From contig JAHGAU010000032.1 in assembly GCA_019925105.1 (NCBI GenBank), forward strand, positions 372,001 to 436,000: a DNA stretch of 64,000 nucleotides, read 5' to 3'. The stretch comes from Niebla homalea (taxonomy: Eukaryota; Ascomycota; Lecanoromycetes; Lecanorales; Ramalinaceae). A program made the position numbers and the translations under genes. Shown here piece by piece: positions 1-11,546 of this stretch; the first letter of the stretch is position 1; each line of letters begins with the position of its first letter. A model generated the notes under the pieces. It had not been told where the DNA came from, ran no database searches, and was given only the letters and a program-made list of their open reading frames with translations.

Positions 1-1
1 T

Positions 2-523
2 AGCGACACCAAGGACGGCGTTGAGTATCTTGCAGACGACATGGAGTTGGCAACGTTTCAGAACAAGAGAAAGAAGATGACGAGCTTTGTCGTAGACGAG
101 CGCTCATTCGACGACCCGAACTCCAACACCGAAAGTAGCAGAAGCAGTAGCAAAAGCGCAATCGATATACGATGGTCTTCAACGACGTCTTCCACTCCTA
201 ACAGCAACACTAGCGTAGCCAACAGCATGGTCTTTACCTCCCACTCCACTCTTCCTTCACCAGGGAAACGTCCGACACCAACATACTATCAGATGTTCCA
301 CCCCACAGCCGACGCCGTTCGTATCGCGATCCCCACAGCGCATATATATGGTCGAGATGACAGCTGGCGGCGCCACAGTATGGATCTCGTGCAACTGTGC
401 GATCCGTTGTGCAGGGGCGTGTATCAGCATGAAGGTGGGCATGCGGTTCCGAGTACGGTCATCGACGACGTCGAGGGGATGTGCGATACTATTGAAGGAG
501 TCATTGGGATGGCAAAGACCTAG
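2..523 (+). CDS. FSH1-family serine hydrolase, C-terminal part (cut by window edge)
   Basis: The frame is open from the left edge of the window to the TAG at 521-523, so this is the 3' end of a longer gene. The last ~70 residues match the end of FSH1/DUF341 serine hydrolases. HIYGRDD carries the likely catalytic Asp, and YQHEGGHAVP carries the likely catalytic His, followed by the usual closing helix. The nucleophile Ser would lie left of the window. Before this block is a ~60-residue Ser/Thr/Asn-rich stretch (roughly residues 40-95 of the visible part) that is unlike the compact fold and looks like an inserted loop. Family knowledge: FSH enzymes act as thioesterase- or esterase-like partners in several fungal polyketide clusters. 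The neighbours here (methyltransferase, hydrolase, P450) fit such a setting, but the role is inferred. Confidence 0.72.
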   Translation, partial: SDTKDGVEYLADDMELATFQNKRKKMTSFVVDERSFDDPNSNTESSRSSSKSAIDIRWSSTTSSTPNSNTSVANSMVFTSHSTLPSPGKRPTPTYYQMFHPTADAVRIAIPTAHIYGRDDSWRRHSMDLVQLCDPLCRGVYQHEGGHAVPSTVIDDVEGMCDTIEGVIGMAKT

Positions 524-3146
524 ATGAGGGTTCAGAAGGACGCGAAAGTAGTGTTGAACGATTGGACTTACAGGGCATTGCCTCTGTACTTTGATCTCTC
601 TGTAGCGCTGGATGATGCTTTACGCGATGCTTGAGACGATGCCGCTGAACGCCATCGTGTTATCCATTCCGCTTTAAATGCGGCTGTTTACGGCTTATCA
701 TATGTCTCCGGTCCCTTACCTATTTTGTCCATAGCCTTGAATAGAGCCTGCTTAGCACTGTCCTCAGTCGGTGGTAACAGTGTGACTTGGCTTATCCAGA
801 AACGGTCACCAAGACCTGGGCATGATGGACTTCTCTGTTATTGCCTTAAGCTATTTCCGACTTTCTTATTGTCTTCTCGCGCATAGCTGCGACCAATTCT
901 TGAGACCTATTGTCGATGCTTACGACTCTTATACCCTGAATCGAGACTCCTGTCAATAATGGTAGAGTGACTTTAAGCAAGGCTTTCACAGCATTCGAGA
1001 CAGTCAACCAGTAGGAGCGCTCTCATCAAATGTAATGGTCTCTGCTCTGAAAGAATGAAGAGAAAGAACGCCAATCCGAAAGGCTGACGTACCAATTACG
1101 ACTTTGAAGTTATGAGCTTGAGCCCATCATGCTGCAGCCAGACAGGCGGGGTGAAATAGATATTAGGTTAGCGAATGATCATTGTGAGCTATTTATCGGA
1201 AGGCGTATCAATTCGTTACTCTATACCGCGGGAGCTATAGTCGCTTGTAGCATTACGTGCTTATCGATCATTAGTAGAATGCCTATGTTGAGCAGGTCCT
1301 TTCGCTCTTGGAAAATAAGGTTTCTGCGCTGAGCGTCTGTGCTCCCAAGATCATGCTTCCCGATCAATTTAATATTCCAGAGAGGGAAAATTCAAGGCAG
1401 CAGCTCTCATATGCTCACCGTGGAGTGGGTGTATCAGAAGGGTTTCAAAATAGCAAAGTTAGAGTCGATCTCAAGGGCCAAGGCAGCAGTGATGCATTGA
1501 AGACTTTATCGCATAAAGGCCTACCAAACGGCCTTTTATTAACGGTATTACAGGTACATCGGTGTATAAAGTACGGTGAGTATACGGTCATCAAACGGCC
1601 CCTGGGATGGACACAAATACGGTCGTTGCCACGGTGTAATTAGACAAGCATAGTGGTAGACTCAATACAAGTGATTCGGCTTACTCACCCTTCCCCTGTA
1701 CCCTGCACCCATTTGCGCATATTGCATCGGCACCCCAGATGCCTAGTACATTCTCACACAACATAATCTCCTCATGCCTGCGTGTCCTTCGATAAGTCTA
1801 GCCCCCACCAATGACGTGTCTCGAAGTTCTCGGTGTCCTTGATTAATATGGTTCCTTGACCACACCAGACATGGCCTCCCAACGAAACCGAACTACTGTG
1901 GGCTACGAAGATTACCAACGCCTTCGAATCAACTCCTAAAATCCATGATCTGAAAAGTCCCCCAAGAAGAGCTGTTCTGGAGCTGAAAGCGTATCGTGGA
2001 ACCTCTCGCCCATCATTTCAATGCGGAATCTGTAAATGACATTCGTGGGGAAGGGGTGTCAAGAGAGAACAGTATGGGCAGCCAGAAGTGGATGCTGGCA
2101 GTGGAGGCCAAGAATGAATCCGGTGTCAAATTTAAGTTCTGCGAGGCGAAGCCAAAAGGATGGGGTAGACGGCACCAGAAGTGGATGCTCGAGCTAGAAT
2201 TGTATGCCCTGCGAGAGGAAGGATTGAACAATACGACGAAAAGGCGAAGATTACCAAGGCACGGATTATCTCCGACAGCTGGATTTTCTGGGAGAGACGC
2301 GTTCAGAGTCAAAGCTGCAGAAAATTAAACCGCGACTTACTCCTACAAGTTTGACATGGCACAATCCCCCAGCGCATCGCAATCGCACCCACGATGCCCA
2401 AGTCCGCCACTGCGCCCGAACCATAGGCTCAATGCAGGTCAAGAGCTGAGACCCCCGACAGAACACAGAAGAAAGAACAGGCCCCCAAGAAAATGGCAGG
2501 CTATTTAGGATGAAGAAATTATAGTAAGGAAGGAACTTCGCGTCCAAGATTGGGCGAAACGGTACGAACGCCTCAACGAACTATCTGCCTTAAACGCGGA
2601 AGACTTGAACGCATTAAGCATTAAATAATATATGTTGGAGGTGCAGGGAATCCTGTAGGGAGACTCGTTGCCAAACAGATTCGCCTAAAGGGACTGGCAG
2701 AGGACTCATGCTCGCCGATGGCAAACTTTGATGAACGAATTCAAGAGGTAGAAGAGGCGCTGAGACCCATGCAGTAATGAGTGCCTTGATCAAGGTTCGA
2801 ACCTAGGGGATGCGACATGAGGAGAGCAGGGTAATAGATGTGGCGGTAATTGTCCCGAATGGATGATCCAAATATCGGCGCAAAACTTTGCGAGACCGTG
2901 AGAAATGAGGGTTCGCATTCAACAAGAGATAGGGGAGTCGTAGTTATCAGTCGGATTTCTTGGGAGGTTGGCCAATCATACCTCGAGTCTCCGCCTTGCT
3001 TGATGATGAGAGGAGACTGGGTGGCTAACAACTCCAGTCCAAGCACACGCAGAATAGGATCGATTACCGACCTATGTAGCATATGATCAACGACTCGATA
3101 TTAAATAAAAATCGTTGCAGCTCCATCGAAGCCTATGAACTGACCT
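524..3146. other. Long gene-poor region with decayed coding-like fragments
   Basis: No intact gene is recognised. Short coding-like stretches occur on the plus strand at about 1871-1940, 1996-2328 and 2520-2627. The last reads as a charged peptide containing VQDWAKRYERLNELSALNAE, in a frame not continuous with the others. Stops and frame changes separate them, so they may be remains of a degenerate gene or transposon. The rest shows no recognisable motif. Confidence 0.4.
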
Positions 3147-4176
3147 TCAATTGTAAAGAGCAGGCTCAAGAGCTGGGGGCACGGTTTCAATCATGCCAGC
3201 CCCAGGCTGGCGAGTCACTGTAAATTGCAGCAACATGCTTCCCGGCCTCATCCATGCAAAGTCCTCGTTCTCTAGGCCTAAAACTTGGAAATCTCCAAGC
3301 TCGGCCTCGACATTCCAACTAGTCCTTGTTTCCTCACAAACATCCCGCCACATCTCCTTGAAGCTCTCGACGTTGTGGTTATACATAGTGCTTCCACCTC
3401 CCCATCTAGATTCTACCTCCTCTCCAACAAGGCGGCCTACTTGGCATCCTAAAAACATCGTACCTACCCTTGAAAGACGGACTATGCGCTTGCAGATTTC
3501 GATCTGCTTCTTCCAGCCGAACAAATGGAGGACGGATCCGGCGTATACGACGTCAATTTTGCCATCTAGAAAAGCGAGTGTTGAATCTGCTTCCAGAATA
3601 TCTGCCTTCACAAAATGAGCCTTCATCGAAGATCTATCCTGGAAGAGATCGTATCCCATCTCCCAAAAATCGAGTATCATATCAGTCGCGTACATCTCCT
3701 GAGTTGGGGCACCATCGAATGACAGTCTGCGCAGATCCTGTGCCAAACAACATCCAATGTCGAGGAACGATTGCCCGCACTTCAGACGCTCCAAGACTGC
3801 GGCATACTCTCGGGAATGGAAGAGGCCTGACTCTAAAAACCCCCACTGGCCAAGGCATGGATATTTTCGAACCTTCCAGGCTTGATCGCGCTTTGCCTAA
3901 GGTCAACCAAGGCGCGTTGCTCCCGGGAAAACCAAGCTAGCTTACGATCGTATGAAGGTGGTTTTCTAGCTCGGAGCCAAACAGACCACAATAACCTTCG
4001 AACAAGATACGAGTCGATGGTCTCAACCGAGGTCCAATTTGCGATTGATACCATGGCGCGGAGTTGCCGAGATCCTCGCTAAGACGATTCGATGGGAGTT
4101 TAGGTACACTTTCCTCCGCAGCCATCTTGCGCAGCTTGCGAGCAGGCAACAGTCGGAGAGCCGAGGGTGTGAACAT
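3147..4176 (-). CDS. AusD-like SAM-dependent methyltransferase
   Basis: Two exons: 4176-3946 and 3896-3147, separated by a 49-nt intron (donor GTAAGC, branch GTTGAC, acceptor CTTAG). The spliced product is 326 aa. A second in-frame ATG at 4125 gives a 309-aa form, perhaps nearer the family norm of about 280 aa. Joining the exons restores the family signature RDQAWKVRKYPCLGQWGFL at about residue 80, which confirms the junction. SAM-binding motif I follows (FLDIGCCLAQDLRRL, ~120-134), then the acidic motif II region and YAGSVLHLFGW. Relatives methylate carboxylic acids or hydroxyls in meroterpenoid and other secondary-metabolite pathways; the substrate here is unknown. It is divergent from the alpha/beta-hydrolase at 4533 and shares a 356-bp intergenic region with it, suggesting co-regulation. 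One oddity is LAQ in motif I where FGQ/GQ is commoner. Confidence 0.82.
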
Positions 4177-4222
4177 TCGCAGGTAATTCCGCGATGAAAC
4201 ATGAACTCCTAAGCACCCACAG

Positions 4223-4228
4223 TATATA
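4223..4228 (-). promoter_or_regulatory. Possible TATA box for the methyltransferase
   Basis: TATATA lies about 47 nt upstream of the methyltransferase ATG in the shared divergent intergenic region 4177-4532. Position and sequence fit a core promoter. No other regulatory motif in this interval could be assigned. Confidence 0.3.
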
Positions 4229-4532
4229 TGCTTGTCGTTCTGAACATGCGGGATTTATTGCCGTGACTTGAGAGCACATGCAGGCAAGTAGAGGGTGACG
4301 AGTCGGACGATGTTACCTTGCATGTGGTTGCATAAGGCGGGAGCAGATCATCAAATTATTCCCGGATTTTTGCTCGCAACTGATTCCGCCCACGGAAATG
4401 TCTATGAAACGTTTGATACGATGTTTCGAATACGGTATCCAAAAGTTAAAGGAAGTTCTTCGTCTCTCTTGAGCCTCCAACCATTGTTTCTATTGTTGAC
4501 TATCCCGAAAACCACAATCTACAGATACAGCC

Positions 4533-5918
4533 ATGGCTCCCGCACAGTCAGCGAATTCTGCGATCTCCACCGCCATCAACAAAGTTCGCTCGAAACTTCA
4601 AGCTGCTTCCACGACCTCACTCTCTGATCGCCAAGCGGCTAGTGTCAGAGACGTGCCCACGAAGCATTCCATGCCAATTAATAGGATCACATTCCCTCCG
4701 CCTGTGGAGGATGATTTGCGACAAATTTTATTCAGTGTGGTGAGAAGGCTTGGCAATGGGTTTGAGAAGATACAATGGCCTGAAGCTGTACATGTTGAGG
4801 CAGAATGCACTAGATGCGAGCTTCCAAATCAAGCGCGACCTGGTAATTCACCGCTGAAAACGAACGATCAGCCTGTAAAGATCCCTATGCAGACTACCAT
4901 CCTATACCTTCATGGTGGGGCATTTTAGTGGGTCCATTTATTCCTACACTCAAAGCCATAAAAATTAATCTACGCTCGAAATAGCCTCAACAGCCCAGCT
5001 AGCTCGCGTTCAACCGTCTCAAGGTTGTGTGATCTTACTAAAGGTCGATGTGTCTCAGTCAAATACAGACTGGCCCCCCAGGATCCATTTCCGGCGGCAA
5101 TTCTAGATGTACTTGTTGCCTATGTCAGCCTTCTCTATCCCCCGCCTGCTTCTACTTATGCAGATATTCCATCAACGTCTATTGTACTGGCTGGCGACAG
5201 CGCTGGTGCCAATTTGTGCCTTGCAATAGTGCAGACAATTCTAAGGTCTTGCGAGACGCATTCTACCATCAACTTCAATAGACGGAAGGTACCACTCGTG
5301 CTACCTGGAGGACTTGCCATCCTCAGTGTACCAGGCGATCTTACTCAAGCACTTCCATCTTGGACGGAGAATGGGAGCTATGACATCCTTCGAGACGCCC
5401 CCCCAACAGCGCAGCCGTCTTTCCCGAGCGACAATATCTGGCCCTCCAAGCCACCACGTACGGAACCTTACTGCGATAATTCTGCACTTTGCCATCCACT
5501 TGTTGCTCCTGCGGCATGCAAGAGCTGGAAAGGAGCTCCGCCGTTATGGATAGCCTGTGGGCAAGAGCGACTGGCTGACTCATCAAAGATCATCGCTCAG
5601 ACAGCCGCCCAACAATCTGTCACTGTGCTTTGGGAGCAATACGAAGCTATGCCACATACTTGGGTTCAAATATTCCCAGCTTGGCCGCAATCTGTTCACT
5701 GCATGGAGAGTTGGGCGCGTGCATGTCGAAATTTTGCAGAGCGTAGGAAGGATCTCCCAAGCAGTGGTGTCATGATTCGGGCAGAAAGCATGGAAGCAAA
5801 CGAATTGTGTGTAACGGCATTGACATCTTTAGATCCAGAAAAAGCTCGTTTACTCATGCAGGAGAAGCGTCGAGCTATGAAACCATTTGTTGGATCGGAG
5901 ATCAAGCCATCGCTATAA
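4533..5918 (+). CDS. HSL-type alpha/beta-hydrolase (esterase/lipase family)
   Basis: Two exons, 4533-4927 and 4985-5918, giving 442 aa. The 57-nt intron (GTGGGT..AATAG) falls inside a Tyr codon just after the oxyanion-hole motif HGGAF (~127-131). Splicing yields HGGAFYLNSPASSRSTVSRL, which matches the family. Other marks are KYRLAPQ, the nucleophile elbow GDSAG (Ser ~204), a candidate catalytic Asp in ERLADSS (~330) and His in MPHTW (~356). No signal peptide is seen, so it is probably cytosolic. The fold is that of hormone-sensitive-lipase-like hydrolases (alpha/beta-hydrolase fold 3). Such enzymes hydrolyse carboxyl esters, and fungal versions often sit in metabolite clusters. It is divergently arranged with the AusD-like methyltransferase. 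The C-terminal ~80 residues are charged and poorly conserved. Confidence 0.85.
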
Positions 5919-6126
5919 GAGAAGTCCCATGCTACCCTAGCCCACACGACCGCTTTTGTATCTTGCTATGATTACTGGTTCTCCAACTTTCCACACGTGG
6001 CTCAGAAGCAAAGGTATGCCAACAACCTGCGCATAGCCAGGAACAGCTATCAATCAAGTTCCATGAACACCAACACTTCTGAGGTGGACACTGGCGCTTT
6101 TGAGGTTATTTGATATCTTCTCGATT

Positions 6127-7529
6127 TCATACAGCATCTGCAGTCAAATTTTCAGCCTCCTTCCAATCCACAGGAATAGCATGATCCAATTTGGGGGTTT
6201 TATCAGACGGTCTACGTGCTCGCGTCTGAAGCTCGAGCGTGTTCACAACATGGATGCCATTCTCTGAAACCAGTTGATCAACATCACTATCAATTTCGGT
6301 GCCCTTCGATCTATTTCGATGGACGGATGGGGCGTAGCTAGCCGCTGTACTGAGATAAGACCTGGCTGAGTGAAGAGCCTTCTGCGTAATGCTGGAGAAC
6401 AATCGCCAAACTGCGGGGATAGAGGCGATGATTATTCCAAGATTTTCCTCCAGGCTAGTCAAAGTTTAGTTGGTAATATTCTGGCTTGCGCTGCGACGCC
6501 CAGAGTCATACCTAGCCCATATCTCAACGGGCACTAATTTCCCTTTGTACTTATCAGCATTAATTGGTGAAGCCTGTATTCATTAGTAGCTGGATACAGG
6601 GATACATACAAGTAATGTCTTCACTCGAGAGTTGGATCAATACAGTCTTCGCGATAGAGCAGGCAGCGGTACTAGGAGTCAAGCGTTAGCTTAGCAAAGC
6701 CTGGGTTGCAATGCCCAAATTCTGGATTGTGTCGACGTACAATACTCCAAGTCCTAGAATCACCATGGTCCCGTTTTTGGTTCGGGAGCTCATCTGGAGC
6801 CCCTGGAGAATGAATATTGGTATTAGGACGCAAAAGAAGTCTGTAACCACCCCGAAGGCTTCATGATCTTCAGCGACTTGGTCGGCGGTTGTTTCGGGGA
6901 ACATACCACTGAAAGCCTTCGAAACTTTGACTACACGCGAGGGCACAATACAACGTGCCGCGACGGAAGGATCCCAAATGCCCTGTATCGGGATGCACTG
7001 AAGACATAGAAGTAGCACGTTGGCTACCATCAAAGAACTCAATACGATCATGAATGCTATAAGCGTGCGCCAAATAACCTTATTTGTTCCAGAAATAATT
7101 CGCAGGATGAAGAAGCACACTGACATCTTGACAAAGTAGACACCAATAACACTCTGGATCTCTGTCGTGGTTGTCCATTTCGCAGTTTCCATGATTTGGT
7201 TCTTCCTTAAATAATATACATGCATGCCATAGCCAGCATGCACCTGAGCTGTGACCAATGCCGAGCCGACTATAGTGGAAATCTGAACATGAATATTAGC
7301 TACGGACATGGTGGAAGTTTAGGGTAAGTAGCTAGCCGTGAACGAAACGTACAGTGGCCATTACAATTGTATAATCATCCCATCCTAGAGCGTTTGAGGG
7401 ATGTGTACGAGAGACTATTCGTAGGGTCACAAAGATTATAGCCAGGCAAGTCTCTGCCCAGATAATACCGAGCAACATAGGACCTCGATTGGCGTTGGAG
7501 GGCAGCGATGGGGGCAGCTGGGTATCCAT
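6127..7529 (-). CDS. Rhodopsin-like seven-TM fungal membrane protein (PTH11-related domain)
   Basis: Five exons: 7529-7353, 7282-6741, 6671-6610, 6533-6512 (only 22 nt) and 6454-6127, giving 376 aa. Each junction restores family sequence: GWDDYTIVMAT/ISTIVGSALV, GLGVF/TAACSIAKT and LPVEIWA/SLEENLGIII. The start is the ATG of MDTQLPPS. Seven hydrophobic segments, the GWDD motif after TM2 and the EENLGIII segment before TM7 identify the fungal rhodopsin-domain integral membrane family (PF20684 type). A further 48-nt in-frame segment (6906-6859, GTATGT..AAG) lies where relatives run straight from KAFS to VVTDF and may be a sixth intron, giving 360 aa. Function is unknown; some relatives are GPCR-like. 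It lies between cluster-type enzymes. The C-terminal tail is polar and cytosolic. Confidence 0.82.
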
Positions 7530-9497
7530 GTTGGTGGCGATCCTCCAGGAAGCGGGACTTTTGCTCAACCGAAGTGACCGTAGGAAGAGAACTAATGATA
7601 TCCAAATCTTGGCTACTCAAAGTGCTGACACGTCGTACAACGACACCTTTCCACACTTTGACCAGGAAATATGCTGAATTTGCTGTGAACTGAATCCTCA
7701 GATCTGTCATGAGAATCGACCAAGCACCGATGCGGCACAGGTTTGATGTGGGACCCTGGATGGTGGTGGTTGAAACGGAAGGAAGATCAATTATGTTAAT
7801 GGGCTGATGTACCGCACAGCGACAAGGTCATCGCACAACAAAATGCTTGTATAAGGCGTATGTGTCTACTTCGAGCAGCATGAAACTATGCTACAATATC
7901 TTCAAGGCCGATCATCGCAAAAGGTCATGTACAGAACAGTGTCGATCGCTGTATTTGAGAAATCACTAGATTGGGCCGGGATCAGAACACCTGTAGGCAT
8001 AGAGACTCGAACAAGAACCACTGCAATCAGAGTCTATGATAAGCATCTCCCCCTCCCTCCCGTTCATCTAGTGTCAAGGTGATCCTGTCATTGGACAGAT
8101 ATTTGCCTCTCTACCAGGATGGTGATCGCTTTCCCTTCGGATCACCCACGGCGCCCACCCAAGTATGCCCAGTAGGTAGGGCAGACAGGTAATGATTCGC
8201 CGGTGATGACGTAGGAGGCTTTACTGTAAGTGGCACAGTTTCCTGCAGGGAAACATGAAGTACCTTGGTGCTTACTTCTGCGTCGCCCTAGCGCTGGTGA
8301 GTGGAGGCTTATGATGATCGCATGCTCAATCTTGTCTCACCACCGGTGTCTCTTCATGTACCGACAGACAGATGCGTCGGCATTCGACTTGGTTGGGAGA
8401 GTCGATATGGACGAAGGGCGGTCAATGGCCACCGCGCCGCATGGCGAGACGGATCGGACAGTGCGGGCATCAAAAATGTTACGGAGATCATCTTTATGGT
8501 TCCCGCTAGGGGTTGTGGACCAATAGCCTGCAGAGGGCCTGAGCGCCCGTGCGCCCGTAGTTGAAAGTAATATTACGGAGTACCTGCTGTAACGATACGG
8601 AGATACGTAATAACGCTTATCAACACCCACTTCTCAATGCTTCGTGGCTCAGCAAATCGAGAAGAGAAGGCGGACGGGATGTAGCGGGATGACATGCATG
8701 AAACTGACAGTAAAACATGCCTTGAGAGCCAATAAAGTGAATGATCGTAGGGCTGTGCCTCACGGCCGCCTTGCATTCCATTTGATTTGTTTGGATTTTG
8801 GAGCGCATAGCGTTCGGAGCAAGCGCCCAAATCAGGAAGTCGCCGCTCCTGCGTCGCTCAAGAAATCCCCTCTCAATATACTTTTCCCCTACATTAGAAG
8901 ACCCACGCCCAAATCGAGGCCACCCTCTTGCATACCTGTCTGCGCCCTGGAAAGGATTGCGGCAAAGGATCTCTCTTGTCTGCTGACCGAGGAATTCGAT
9001 CTCCACCTCGCAATTCCGGCGGGCAAGTAATACGCCCCACAGTGAGCCAAACGTTGATTTGTGAAGGAAGTAGTAAAATGTTGTTAGAGATTGTGGTCCG
9101 AGGGAACAGATTCGATACTTTATTGGTTCCCCTACGATGATATGGCGCAGTCTCTCCATGTACCTACCGCAAGAGCCTATTATTGTGGAAGGAATCAGCT
9201 GCGCAGTAGTGGGTGGTGCATGCATTGTTTGCTACAAGAGAGGCACCGTAAAACACAAAGGATGCTGCCTAGATCAGACAGCTCCTGAAGGCTGTCAATC
9301 TCCCATTATAACTGTTGGGTCTGGCAACTGAAAGCTGTGAAATCACATACCGCTTCAAGCAATGACCTGGAACGTCCATGCTTTGAGAGGGGACTATAAA
9401 AACCTCGTTCTCGCTACTCTATAACCCGTATATACAAGGCAATAGTGATAAGATTTACCTTGACGTCCCTCCTCACGCACTTTCTATCGGCGGAAAA
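7530..9497. other. Intergenic region between divergent rhodopsin-like and P450 genes
   Basis: About 2 kb with no recognisable gene on either strand. Open frames here, the longest at 8620-9225 on the minus strand, show no family motif or biased composition. The region should hold the promoters of both flanking genes. Confidence 0.5.
9395..9400 (+). promoter_or_regulatory. TATA box of the P450 gene
   Basis: TATAAA in the context GGACTATAAAAACC lies ~100 nt upstream of the P450 ATG at 9498, a usual distance for a fungal core promoter. Confidence 0.45.
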
Positions 9498-11384
9498 ATG
9501 CTGTTCTCGACATTCTGGACATCTTCCTTATTTTTTTCTCAGCTGTACTCTCTCATCTTGGTCGCTTCTTTGACATGGATGGCCTATGTATATTAAGCTC
9601 TCCAATAGGACAATCCTCCTACGACCTGCGGCTGACCTTCAAAGCTGTTGACTATATCTGTCCACAGGATTTTTTTCCATCCACTCTCAAAGTTTCCTGG
9701 ACCCGCGGTTGCTCATTTGACAGATTGGTATGGCGCTTATCAAGCATGGCGTGGCGTTCTGCATCTCAACATGAGCGAATGTCACCAGAGATACGGTGAG
9801 TCAAATCTGCAACTGACATCCCAAAAAGGCGATAATAATTCTGGGTTTTCTAGGTGAGGTTGTACGTTATGGACCCAACCGAGTCATCATCTCATCCGAG
9901 ACGGGTTTGCATGGTAAGCGATCAACATTCCTTCTGCGAGTCATAAATGAACGACTTGAAGGCTGACGAGATTCCAGACATATACGACCACTCCAAGCCT
10001 GTCAAGAAGTCTAAAGCCTACATTCCACTCGTGCGCGTCATGGGCGGATGGAGTATTCTTACATCGATCGATAAACAGGTACATCGGCACAAGCGTCGCC
10101 TGATGAGTCCTTGGTTCTCAGATGACAACATGAGGGCTTTCGAGCCATCATTGTTATCTCAAGTCCGGGTCCTTTGCGATCAGCTCCTGAAGGATAGCAA
10201 TGAAAATTTGAGAGATGGCTGGACGGATTTGAAAGACGTGAAAGAGTTCTGTATAGCTCCATTTATCATCTTATAATCTCCCACCTCAATTAAAGATCGA
10301 CTGACTCGCATGCCATCACAGGCCAACGTTTCACTTTTGATATAATTGGGGAATTCGCATTCGGCCGTAAGTTTGGCTCATTGGAGACTCCGGATAACGG
10401 ATTTGTCATTGAGGCTATCCGATTGACGAACATGCGGACCGGGGGCTATGTTCAATCCCCAGGGTTGCCTCAGATACTCATGGACGTCATCTGGTGCCCC
10501 CTTAACCGCCACCTGCGACGTAGGTGTCAAGCTTGGATGACATGTCTCCATAAAGACTTCAACAGCTCTATTCAGACCGGAGGTGCTGGTCACTTTGCTA
10601 CTTTTTTGAGCAACAAATTCGGCAGAGGTGAAGAAGTCCTGAGTGCGGAATTGGAAGCGGAAGCTAGATTCTTGATCACAGCAGGTAGTCCCGCCCCTAA
10701 AACTGTTCTTGCTCACCGTTCAATGCCTCTGACCGGGGCTTAGGCACTGAGACCTCGGCCATTGGTCTAGCATCCATCTTCTTCTACTTAACCCGGTATC
10801 CCAGAGTATACCAACGACTGGCTGACGAGATTCGGTGCAAATTCTTGGACGTAGAACAAATCTGTTCGGGAGCCAGGCTTGCGTCTTGCACCTACCTTTA
10901 CGCGTGCATCAACGAAGCCATGAGAATGTCTGGGCCTACCGTGGGCTGTATGTGGCGGGAGGTGGAGGAAACCGGGATTCAGGTGGACGGTGTATACATT
11001 CCTGCTGGCTGCGATGTTGGCTCCTGCATTTACGCCGTCCATCACAACGAGCAGTACTATCCAGATGCATTCAGCTACATTCCCGAGCGATGGCTGAAGC
11101 CGAGGGCAGAGATGGAAAGAGCCCTCAAAGCCTTCTGCCCCTTTTCTTTTGGACCCAGAGGCTGCGCCGGCAAGTCGCTGGCCATGTTGGAGATGAGCGT
11201 TGTCGTAGCGCGAGTCATGTGGCTAATGGATTTTCGCGAATGCCAGAGCAATCTCTCGCAGTCTGGGGCGGGAACGCCACCCACGATAAGTGGGAAGCAC
11301 AGAGAAAGAGAATATCAGCTATTCTCAGGCGTCACTAGCTCAAGTCAGGGACCGGTACTTCAATTCAAGCAGCGACAGATATAG
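9498..11384 (+). CDS. Cytochrome P450 monooxygenase
   Basis: Six exons (9498-9587, 9645-9795, 9854-9913, 9978-10250, 10322-10684, 10744-11384) give a 525-aa protein with no broken frame. An N-terminal membrane anchor (LYSLILVASLTWMAY) is followed by the proline hinge FFHPLSKFPGP. The I-helix has AGTETSA (~312-318) with Glu-Thr next to the haem, the K-helix has ExxR as EAMR (~370-373), and the PERW region follows. The haem loop FSFGPRGCAGKSLA has Cys at ~453. This is an ER-bound, reductase-dependent microsomal P450 of the fungal secondary-metabolism type. The subfamily and substrate cannot be read. It lies ~2 kb from the divergent rhodopsin-like gene and ends 160 nt before a fold-back element. 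All catalytic motifs are present, so it is probably active. Confidence 0.9.
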
Positions 11385-11546
11385 TTTTGGTCCAGCAGCG
11401 GCGTGCAAAATACACCTTTTGATACTCCTAGACCCGAATAAGTTGGAGCAAATGACTTGTTCATACACTAAACATGCCCCAATACCTACATCATACACTT
11501 ATCTCGAGGTTGTTCCTGATTCATACAGACCGAACGGGTGTGTACC

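Noticed and set aside
8620..9225. 201-codon minus-strand frame in the P450 upstream region
   Set aside because: No recognisable motif, composition close to random, and shorter frames overlap on all strands.
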